From the NCBI RefSeq assembly GCF_021347895.1, contig NC_067131.1:31653411-31717410 (forward strand): a DNA stretch of 64,000 nucleotides, read 5' to 3'. The notes beneath the pieces are model-generated. The model did no database searches. It was not told the DNA's origin and saw only the letters and a list, made by a program, of their open reading frames with translations. How positions within the stretch are numbered: position 1 is the stretch's first letter; each line of letters begins with the position of its first letter. Made by a program: the position numbers and the translations under genes. This DNA comes from Acanthochromis polyacanthus (taxonomy: Eukaryota; Chordata; Actinopteri; Pomacentridae). Shown here piece by piece: positions 23,501 through 35,500 of the stretch.

Positions 23501-26500
23501 TTTTTTGGAGCCAGTGACGTAAAAAGCGTCATCAACCAGGCTGGACCAGAGAGCAACTAGGGGCAGGATTGGCTGAGGACTCTCTTATCCCGCCCACATT
23601 TTACCGCAGAGGCTTCTGTTGCTGTCTATCAAGTATAGCCACGCCCCCTGGCTCCGCCAACTTTAACAATTTATTTAAAATTCAGCATTGATTTATTTTA
23701 AGATCGGCCACCTGATCTCTCATTTTAACCATGAAAACTAACGGGAAAAAAATCCTGAGCTGCAGAACATCAGTCTATCAAATTTTATTTTTTCCAAAAA
23801 TGAATTGGGGTCTATGGAGAAAAAGCTTCTTGGAGCCAACCCTAGTGGACGGCGTGATATTGCAAGTTTTTGACACTTCTGGGTTTGCTTCAATTCTGGA
23901 GCCAGATGCTACGTCCACTATATATACAGTCTATGGGCTGGCCCGAATAGTGGTTTCTGGTCTCCGGATATTCAGGCCCTATTAAAGACGAATATCCGAA
24001 TATTCGTTCTGCCCCGTAACAGCCGACGGGGGACGGGGAAGGCGGGACATATATTCGGATACCAAAATTAATATCCAGATACCGCCATAGTGAACGAATA
24101 TTCGGATATTCAGGTCCAGCCCTATGATTTAGTGTATGTTTTTGGTAGTTTTACGTCTTTTGAATTGATATTTTGTATGTTTATAGCCATTTTTGTGGTG
24201 ATGGATCATATTTTTCTTGCGATTTTCGCACCTTCTAGTGGTGATTTTGTGACTTGTAGTGGTGATTTTGTTACTTCTAGTTGTGATTTTGTGACTTTTA
24301 GTGGTGATTTACAATCTACTTGAAATATTGAGCTCAAATTTCAGAAACTTCTTTGGAAATATACACATTTTATGCTATTAAAATATTCATTATCAAATAA
24401 TGTGCTCAAAGGTAGAACTTTTCATGGCAGCTTTAATTTGATATTTTTCAGCTCAGTCATATTCAGAGATTATTGATCTACTGTCCAATATTCTGGATCA
24501 ATAACGTGATCAGAAACAAGAGAAACTTTCAGGTTTTTATCTTTGACAGGTCCTCAGATGTTGTTGTTCAAACGGAGTCAAAATTAACATAAAAAAGCTA
24601 CTTTTTAAAACGTTTATCTCGTAGAATATATTTGACACATGAAGCTGAAATTTCCCAGATGCCTTTGTAAATATTCACATTTGATGCTGACGGGTTCAGA
24701 ATCGGAGCAGATTTATTCCATCAGAACAAACTTTCTTCTCTCTTCCGTTCCAAACAAACAAATGTGCTGCATCACTTTGGCTGTTTCCACGGTGAAATGC
24801 AAATATCTGCCGGCGAGGCTGCAGCCGGTCGTCCTGTTCTTCTGATCCTGTTCTGTTCCTGTTTGTTCTGATCCTGTTCTGGTTTCGTTTGTTCTGCTGC
24901 AGCTCGACCGGGTCGCTGTGGAGCCATGAAGGAGTCAAACTCGACGGAGATTCATCCCAGCGGAGCTCTGTGTGAGTTTATTTTACCGGATCCACTGTAA
25001 AGGTAGAAAAGTCTGTCAGGATTAAATGTTTTAAAACCAGCAGCCACAGGAAACATCTTACTGCTGGTTAGTTTTAATTCTAGGTTTAAAGAGTCTTAAA
25101 AACCCTGCATTCAGCTTAAAAACAAAAATCATCCGAAGGTGTTAAAAATGAGTTAAGTTGATTAAATAAAATCAGGTCTGTACTTCTGTGCTTGTTTCTG
25201 TTATTTTAGCGTTAAAAATGTAGAAGAAATCAGTTTTCTCCTCTTAAATCAGTCTGTCATGAATAACATTTTTATAAAATGTCATATTTAATGTGGTTTT
25301 AGTGAAAAAAAATTTATAGAAATCATGCTGCTGTTAAGGGTCGATACCAACTGTAAAGGTAGAAAAATCACCACAAACATGGCTGTAATGTATAAAATAT
25401 GAATTAAAAAAATGCAAAATTACCACAAGAAAAATGTAAAATCATCAGACTAAATCAGTTTTCTCCTTTTACTTCAGTCTGTCATGAATAACTCTAAAAA
25501 TGTCATGTTTAATGAGATTTTTAATGAAAAAAATGTGTGGAAATCACGTAAAATTCTGCTGTTAAGGATTGATACCAACTGTAAAGGTAGAAAAATGACC
25601 AATAAAAGACGCAAAACCACCACAAAAATGTAATCTACAAAATATCAATACAAAAGATGCAGAATTACTGGAAATCTACACTAAATCACTACTAAAACCT
25701 GTAAAATCAGAACAAAAAGACGCAAAATTACCACTAAGAGGTACAAAATCTCTACAAAAAGACACAGTCACCAAAGACGACATCAGTTTTCTGCTTTTAC
25801 TTCAGTCTCTGCCGTGAATAACTCAAAAAATGTCATGTTTAATGTGGTTTAGAGTGGGGAAAAATGTATAGAAATCATGTGAAATTCTGCTGTTCAGCAT
25901 CGATACCAACTGTAGAAAAGTCACCACTGGAAGATGATAGATCACACAAAAATGGCTCAAACATGCAAACTATCAATACAAAAGATGCAGAATTACCATA
26001 AAATCACCATAGATTAAATCAGTTTTTTTCCTTTTACTTGAGTCTGTCATGAATAACTAAATAAAAGTTGTATTTAATGTGCTTTTTAGTGGAAAAACAT
26101 GTATAAATCATGTAAAATCCCTTTGCAGCTTGAATAGAAAATACTTTAGTTGATCTATTTTCTGCTGTTCAGGGTTAAAATCATGTTTAGTGTTTTTAAT
26201 TTAAATGTAAATCCAACAAAGAGATGCTGAAAACTAGGATTTTAATTAAAAAGTCATTAAAAATAATCTCATTATATTAAAACCAGAAAACTTCCTAATT
26301 CTGCCCAAAAAGAAACTGTTCTTTAGAAACTAACACTGAATCTGACTTATTTAATTAAGAAATTCTTTAATTTTCCTTTTTGCTGAATAATTTCTTCAGT
26401 TAATCCTCTAAATGTGTTGATTTAAATGAGAAAATACTGTTATGAAATTAAAACCAAACAGAATATCCACATGCACTGAAAGGTTATTCTGTGAGCTGAT

Positions 26501-29500
26501 GGATAATTAGTACCATGGACGTTCTTGTTCTTTGTGGATGTTAAATGAAGTTCTGTGTGGTTTATTAACATCCTGATGAACCTTCAGAGTCTCTGCTTTC
26601 ACATGTTTCAGTTTAATCTGTTCAACTTCTTTATCAACAGATGGCGACTGTCAGGAGAACAAGCAAACAGAGACCAATACAGTCACCTCTTCATCCTCGT
26701 CCTCACCTTCATCCTCACCTTCATCCTCATCTTCATCATGGTCGTCAGTTGCAGTCTTTTTGTTGGGGCTGATGTGCAGCGCTGCCATTTTTACAGGTTT
26801 GTAACCAGTAACGGCCAGTAACGTCATGAATGGTCATTTTAAATCTAATAAAACCAGTAACATAATAAATTTAAACCATTTTAAATGTAGTAAAACCCAT
26901 AACGTAGAAAACTGAAACCATTTTGAATGTAGTAAAATGGAAGAGAATTTGTTTGTGGTTTTTACAGAATGGATCTAATGCAGAGGGTTTATTATAGGAG
27001 ACGTTTTGTATGCGGCATGTAGAATGAGTAGAGTTTTTGATGTAATATTGATGTTTTGAGCTCAGATTTGTTCAATTTTTCCAACTGATTTGCACCAGAA
27101 GCCACACGATGTGTTCAATGACCAGCTGACAGTTGGAAATCTGAGGGTTCTCTCTGTGCTTAGAGTTTCTGACTGACAAATTGTGTCATTTGAGCATTTG
27201 AAAAAACAAACAAAAAAAGCCTTTCAACCCCAGTGGCAGGTCTTTATAAAACAGGTTTTTTTTGTTCATAATGGAACTGAACATCACACATGATGGGTTC
27301 AAGGACCGTCAGAAAGTTGAAATTCTGATGATTGTTTCTGTTCAGTGATTTCATTTATTTTTTTCGGTCCAGAGAGTTAAAACATAAGTTAAACCTAATG
27401 TTTGGTGCTTCAGTTCACTAATTTTCCAGTTAAACTTTCTGAACATGAACAGTTCTTGTAGATCATACGTTTAGATCTGATTCTAGCTGCTGTGGAGGTC
27501 GGTGCTCTTTCATCAACACGTTTAATCTCCATAACTTTGCTTCTGCAGCCGTGAATCTGTTCCATCTGCTTCAGAGTTCAGCTTCAGCTCTGTTGCCTCT
27601 GGTCAGGAAGTTCTGCTCTGCTTGGTGGAGCAGCAGTCGATCTGCAGGTTAACACCATCGTGGTGGACTTTTACTGACTCCTCTGCTTTGTGTTGGATTT
27701 GGGCTGTTTGTGGTTTGCTTCAGAAGATTTAGAGTTAGAAATCTGTCTGCTCCTTCTGTTCGTCCTCGTCTGCCTTCATGTTCTGGTTCAGCCGTGGATT
27801 TCTTAATGAATCATGGAGATAAGATGCATCAAGAGATGATCCAATGTGTTGATTAGTCTCTCAACTTTGGTTATGTCGGTTTTAGATGTCTACTGCTGTC
27901 AAGACAGACAAGATTTTACACAAATTACTCTACAAAGTAATGTCAGTTAATTAATCATATTAAGGAAGTGATTGCATCAGTGTTTAAGTGACCCATTGAG
28001 TCCACCAAGACTCTGACTCCTCTGAAGGAGTTCCATCTTCAGACTGTTCATCCAACAACTGTTGTCTGTTCTTCACCAGTCAAAGCTTCATGGAGACAAA
28101 GAGAAAGACTCTGATGGAAAAAGCTCCAATTAAATGTGAAGCACGGTGGAGGCAGCATCATGATGAAGCACGGTGGTGGCAGCATCATGATGAAGCACGG
28201 TGGTGGCAGCATCATGATGTGAAGCACGGTGGTGGCAGCATCATGATGAAGCACGGTGGAGGCAGCATCATGATGTGAAGCACGGTGGTGGCAGCATCAT
28301 GATGTGAAGCACGGTGGAGGCAGCATCATGATGTGAAGCACGGTGGTGGCAGCATCATGATGTGAAGCACGGTGGTGGCAGCGTCATGATGTGAAGCACG
28401 GTGGTGGCAGCGTCATGATGTGAAGCACGGTGGTGGCAGCGTCATGATGTGAAGCACGGTGGTGGCAGCGTCATGATGTGAAGCACGGTGGTGGCAGCGT
28501 CATGATGTGAAGCACGGTGGTGGCAGCGTCATATGAAGCACGGTGGAGGCAGCGTCATGATGAAGCACGGTGGAGGCAGCGTCATGATGAAGCACGGTGG
28601 AGGCAGCATCATGTGAAGCACGGTGGTGGCAGCGTCATGTGAAGCACGGTGGAGGCAGCGTCATGATGAAGCACGGTGGAGGCAGCGTCATGATGAAGCA
28701 CGGTGGAGGCAGCGTCATGATGAAGCACGGTGGAGGCAGCGTCATGATGTGAAGCACGGTGGAGGCAGCGTCATGATGTGAAGCACGGTGGAGGCAGCGT
28801 CATGATGTGAAGCACGGTGGAGGCAGCGTCATGATGTGAAGCACGGTGGAGGCAGCATCATGATGTGAAGCACGGTGGAGGCAGCATCATGATGAAGCAC
28901 GGTGGAGGCAGCGTCATGTGGTTTTCTGTTATTAATTGACATTACTTCGTAGGAATCTGTTTTCACTTTGATATGAGGCCTTTTTCCCCTAAATTGTTGA
29001 AATAAACTTAAATTAAAATGATCATAATTCAACCCTGAAAATAAGAAAACTTTAAAAAGGGATTTATTATTTTTATATCTGCTGTTTATTAGATTTAAAG
29101 AGTCTAAAATAAGCAGAGACACGAAACATTTTTTGTTTATTTTTATTTGAAGGTTTAAAATGTCAAACTTAATTCCATGAAATCATTAAAAATATTAAAG
29201 TCTAAAACCTTCAGATCAAACAGAGTCGTTCTGGTTAAACATAAAAGCGTGGATCATCAGTCCGTCGGTTTTCTCTGTAACTGGGTTCGTGTTCCTCAGG
29301 TTTAATCCACGTTAGCCGTCCTGTTTCTGCTCTAGTCCAACTTTAGCTGCTTCTTTAACCAACGTCTTCGTTTTCTTCTGTCATCTCGACCTGCAGCTGA
29401 AAACCTTCGCCTCATCGGATCCTTTACCTGAAACTGTTCTGTGTTTTCAGGTCGGACTGCAGCTGAAGCTTTCAGACTGTTTCACCAGAGATGGAATCAC

Positions 29501-32500
29501 ACAACCACAGATCTCCACCGGTGAGTTCTCCTCTTTTATTCCTTCTAGAACTTTTATTCAGAGACACAAATGCTCAGGTTAAAGGTTCTTTATATATTTA
29601 ATAATAATAAATGTTCTCGGATTAAAGGTTCTTTGTATATTTGTGTGTATTTAATAATACTTTCTCTCAGGTTTAAATGATCAGACTGGGTTTTCTCTGC
29701 AGGTTTCCTCTCAGACTCGTCGTCTTTCTCCTCCTTCTGCTGCTGATCATCTTCAGTGAGTCAAACAAGTTTGATTCTCTGCAAAACCTCCATCAGCCGT
29801 CTGTTTGTTCATCTAATATTTACATTATTTAGTCAAATTTGTCCAAAGTTTGTTGACATTTGTCCAAAATTACTTAAATTTGTGCAAAACTAGTTGAAAT
29901 TTATCCAAAAGTTGTTGAAATTTGTGCCAAATTAGTTATATTTGTGCAGAATTAGTTAAATTTTGAACAGAATGAGTTCAGATTTCACTAAAATTAGCGT
30001 AAATTTGTCCAGAATTAGTTACATTTTGAAAAAAATAGTTCAAATTTGACCACAATTAGTTGAAGTTTGTTGAATGAATTTAAAAAAATTAATTATCTTA
30101 ATGAAGGATCCAAAGTGCCTTAGAAGTTGTTCAAAACGAGACAAAATGGTCTAATCTGAGTTAAAACTTGAGCGCTACTTGGGTTCAGTGGTTCTCACTG
30201 ACGCCTCACAGCCAGAAGGTTCTGGTAAATTTCTAATCTTCATTATTTACATTTATTCTGTTTTTGACGCATAAACGGAAACGGGGAGACTAACACTGAC
30301 TAATACATACTAAATCACCAGATTCTTTTATTTTTCTGTAAAAAAATGCAGTTAGCAGGTGTTTAATAACCGTTTCTTTATTTATATGATATATATAATA
30401 TAAATTATGTATTATATTCAGCACCAACCTGCTGGACTTCCTCCTAAACCTTCTCTAATTTAAAGCTAAACTGCTGCTGCTATTTGGGGGGAAAAGGAGG
30501 AAAATTTGCAGGAAATTAGCTCGAAAACAGTAAAAAAAAAAAAAGATGCATTTTATCTCCTTTTTCAAACTGGACTCTTCTGTTCTCCCCCCGTCAGGTC
30601 TGTGTTGGTTCGGTCCAGCCGGTTTGCAGTCGGTTCTTCTGGCCTTCAGAACCTCAGAGTGGAGAACGGCTGTGGTTCCTCAGAGCCAATCAGAAGAGGG
30701 TGCCGTGGAGTCCAGGGAGGTTCAGGTGTACGAGGAGCCGCTGACCGGTCGACCTCTGGAGGACCAAACACCGACGGGACCGGAGGTAAAACACCGCAGA
30801 CCTTCTAGATGGTCCACATGTTGTAGATGGTCCACATGTTGTAGATGGTCCACTTGTTCTAGATGTTGTAGATGGTCCACATGTTGTAGATGGTCCACAT
30901 GTTCCACTTGTTCTAGATGTTCCACTTGTTCTAGATGGTCCACATGTTCTAGATGGTCCACATGTTCCACTTGTTCTAGATGTTCCACTTGTTCTAGATG
31001 TTCCACTTGTTCTAGATGTTGTAGATGGTCCACTTGTTCTAGATGGTCCACTTGTTCTAGATGGTCCACATGTTCCACATGTTCTAGATGTTCCACATGT
31101 TCTAGATGTTCCACATGTTCTAGATGTTCCACTTGTTCTAGATGTTCCACTTGTTCTAGATGTTCCACTTGTTCTAGATGTTCCACTTGTTCTAGATGTT
31201 GTAGATGGTCCACATGTTGTAGATGGTCCACATGTTGTAGATGGTCCACATGTTGTAGATGGTCCACTTGTTCTAGATGGTCCACATGTTCTAGATGTTC
31301 CACTTGTTCTAGATGGTCCACATGTTCTAGATGGTCCACTTGTTCTAGATGTTCTAGATGGTCCACATGTTCTAGATGGTCCACATGTTCCACTTGTTCT
31401 AGATGTTCCACTTGTTCTAGATGTTCCACTTGTTCTAGATGTTGCAGATGGTCCACATGTTGTAGATGGTCCACATGTTGTAGATGGTCCACTTGTTCTA
31501 GATGGTCCACTTGTTCTAGATGGTCCACATGTTCTAGATGGTCCACATGTTCCACATGTTCTAGATGTTCCACTTGTTCTAGATGGTCCACTTGTTCTAG
31601 ATGGTCCACATGTTGTAGATGGTCCACTTGTTCTAGATGGTCCACATGTTCCACTTGTTCTAGATGTTCCACTTGTTCTAGATGTTCCACTTGTTCTAGA
31701 TGGTCCACTTGTTCTAGATGGTCCACATGTTCTAGATGGTCCACATGTTCTAGATGGTCCACTTGTTCTAGATGTTGTAGATGGTCCACATGTTGTAGAT
31801 GGTCCACATGTTGTAGATGGTCCACATGTTCTAGATGGTCCACTTGTTCTAGATGGTCCACATGTTGTAGATGGTCCACATGTTGTAGATGGTCCACTTG
31901 TTCTAGATGATCCACATGTTGTAGATGGTCCACATGTTCCACTTGTTCTAGATGGTCCACATGTTGTAGATGGTCCACTTGTTCTAGATGGTCCACTTGT
32001 TCTAGATGGTCCACTTGTTCTAGATGGTCCACATGTTGTAGATGGTCCACATGTTGTAGATGGTCCACATGTTGTAGATGGTCCACATGTTCCACATGTT
32101 CTAGATGGTCCACATGTTCCACATGTTCTAGATGGTCCACATGTTCCAGATGGTCCACATGTTCTAGATGTTCCACATGTTCTAGATGTTCCACATGTTC
32201 TAGATGTTCCACATGTTCTAGATGGTCCACTTGTTCTAGATGGTCCACTTGTTCTAGATGGTCCACTTGTTCTAGATGGTCCACATGTTGTAGATGGTCC
32301 ACATGTTCCACATGTTCTAGATGGTCCACATGTTGTAGATGGTCCACATGTTGTAGATGGTCCACTTGTTCTAGATGGTCCACATGTTCTAGATGGTCCA
32401 CTTGTTCTAGATGGTCCACATGTTCTAGATGGTCCACTTGTTCTAGATGTTCTAGATGGTCCACATGTTCTAGATGGTCCACATGTTCCACTTGTTCTAG

Positions 32501-35500
32501 ATGTTCCACTTGTTCTAGATGTTCCACTTGTTCTAGATGTTGTAGATGGTCCACATGTTGTAGATGGTCCACATGTTGTAGATGGTCCACTTGTTCTAGA
32601 TGGTCCACTTGTTCTAGATGGTCCACATGTTCTAGATGGTCCACATGTTCCACATGTTCTAGATGTTCCACTTGTTCTAGATGTTCCACTTGTTCTAGAT
32701 GTTCCACTTGTTCTAGATGGTCCACATGTTGTAGATGGTCCACTTGTTCTAGATGTTGTAGATGGTCCACATGTTGTAGATGGTCCACATGTTGTAGATG
32801 GTCCACTTGTTCTAGATGGTCCACATGTTGTAGATGGTCCACTTGTTCTAGATGGTCCACATGTTGTAGATGGTCCACTTGTTCTAGATGGTCCACATGT
32901 TCCACTTGTTCTAGATGTTCCACTTGTTCTAGATGTTCCACTTGTTCTAGATGTTCCACTTGTTCTAGATGGTCCACATGTTCTAGATGGTCCACATGTT
33001 CTAGATGGTCCACTTGTTCTAGATGTTGTAGATGGTCCACATGTTGTAGATGGTCCACATGTTGTAGATGGTCCACATGTTGTAGATGGTCCACTTGTTC
33101 TAGATGGTCCACATGTTGTAGATGGTCCACATGTTGTAGATGGTCCACTTGTTCTAGATGGTCCACATGTTGTAGATGGTCCACATGTTCCACTTGTTCT
33201 AGATGTTCCACTTGTTCTAGATGGTCCACTTGTTCTAGATGGTCCACTTGTTCTAGATGGTCCACATGTTGTAGATGGTCCACTTGTTGTAGATGGTCCA
33301 CTTGTTCTAGATGGTCCACTTGTTCTAGATGGTCCACATGTTGTAGATGGTCCACATGTTGTAGATGGTCCACATGTTGTAGATGGTCCACTTGTTCTAG
33401 ATGATCCACATGTTGTAGATGGTCCACATGTTCCACTTGTTCTAGATGGTCCACTTGTTCTAGATGGTCCACATGTTCTAGATGGTCCACTTGTTCTAGA
33501 TGGTCCACTTGTTCTAGATGGTCCACTTGTTCTAGATGGTCCACATGTTGTAGATGGTCCACATGTTGTAGATGGTCCACATGTTGTAGATGGTCCACAT
33601 GTTCCACATGTTCTAGATGGTCCACATGTTCCACATGTTCTAGATGGTCCACATGTTCCAGATGGTCCACATGTTCTAGATGTTCCACATGTTCTAGATG
33701 TTCCACATGTTCTAGATGGTCCACTTGTTCTAGATGGTCCACTTGTTCTAGATGGTCCACTTGTTCTAGATGGTCCACTTGTTCTAGATGGTCCACATGT
33801 TGTAGATGGTCCACATGTTCCACATGTTCTAGATGGTCCACATGTTCCAGATGGTCCACATGTTCTAGATGTTCCACATGTTCTAGATGGTCCACTTGTT
33901 CTAGATGGTCCACTTGTTCTAGATGGTCCACTTGTTCTAGATGGTCCACTTGTTCTAGATGGTCCACATGTTGTAGATGGTCCACATGTTCCACATGTTC
34001 TAGATGGTCCACATGTTCTAGATGGTCCACATGTTGTAGATGGTCCACATGTTGTAGATGGTCCACTTGTTCTAGATGGTCCACTTGTTCTAGATGGTCC
34101 ACATGTTGTAGATGGTCCACATGTTGTAGATGGTCCACATGTTGTAGATGGTCCACTTGTTCTAGATGGTCCACTTGTTCTAGATGGTCCACATGTTGTA
34201 GATGGTCCACATGTTCCACATGTTCTAGATGGTCCACATGTTCCACATGTTGTAGATGTTCCACATGTTGTAGATGTTCCACATGTTCTAGATGTTCCAC
34301 ATGTTCTAGATGGTCCACTTGTTCTAGATGGTCCACTTGTTCTAGATGTTGTAGATGGTCCACATGTTGTAGATGGTCCACATGTTGTAGATGGTCCACA
34401 TGTTGTAGATGGTCCACATGTTCTAGATGGTCCACTTGTTCTAGATGGTCCACATGTTGTAGATGGTCCACATGTTCCACATGTTCTAGATGGTCCACAT
34501 GTTCCACATGTTGTAGATGTTCCACATGTTCTAGATGGTTCACTTGTTCTAGATGTTGTAGATGGTCCACATGTTGTAGATGGTCCACTTGTTCTAGATG
34601 GTCCACATGTTCCAGATGGTCCACATGTTCCACTTGTTCTAGATGTTCCACATGTTCTAGATGGTCCACTTGTTCTAGATGGTCCACTTGTTCTAAATGT
34701 TCTAGATGGTCCACTTGTTCTAGATGGTCCACTTGTTCTAGATGGTCCACATGTTGTAGATGGTCCACATGTTCTAGATGTTCCACATGTTCTAGATGGT
34801 CCACTTGTTCTAGATGTTCCACATGTTCTAGATGGTCCACTTGTTCTAGATGGTCCACATGTTCTAGATGTTGTAGATGGTCCACATGTTGTAGATGGTC
34901 CACATGTTCTAGATGGTCCACTTGTTCTAGATGGTCCACATGTTCCAGAGATGCTGCTGATTTATTGAATTTGAGAAATTAAAAAAAATCAAATGTTTCC
35001 AGAACGCCTCAAACTGTTGAAAATGAATCAAATGTTTTCCAGAATGAGTTAAAATGAGTCTCAGATCGTTCAGAATGATCCTTATGGATGAAAACATCAG
35101 ACAGACGGACTCAGAAATAGTTAAAAATGAGAGAAATTCATCTGAAGTGACTGAAAACTTGGGCGACACAGATGTTCAGTGGTCCTCACTGGGGCCTTAC
35201 AGCTACAAGGGTCTGGTTCTGGTCTTTCTGTGTGGAGTTTCCATGTTCTCCCTGATGGGTTCTGACTGGGTTCTCAAGCTCCTCAGAGACCTGCTGAGGT
35301 TACCTGGTGGTCTTAAACTGTTTGTTGGTGTGAATGTTTCTCTGGATGGAATTAAAAAGAGTTGAAATTTGTCTAAATGGAATTAAAATGTGCTCGCTAT
35401 GAGGTAAACAGGATCCGTATTAAGAAACGGTCCAGATCGAGCCTTTAACTGATGATGGTTGTAATTCTAGGACTCAGAGAATTTGGACTTGGTGGACTTG

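Noticed and set aside
30722..34939. 1405-codon minus-strand ORF as a real gene
   Set aside because: It follows from an 18/9-bp period lacking stop codons on that strand. It ends in sequence antisense to a sun1 exon and has no promoter, splice or signal features.
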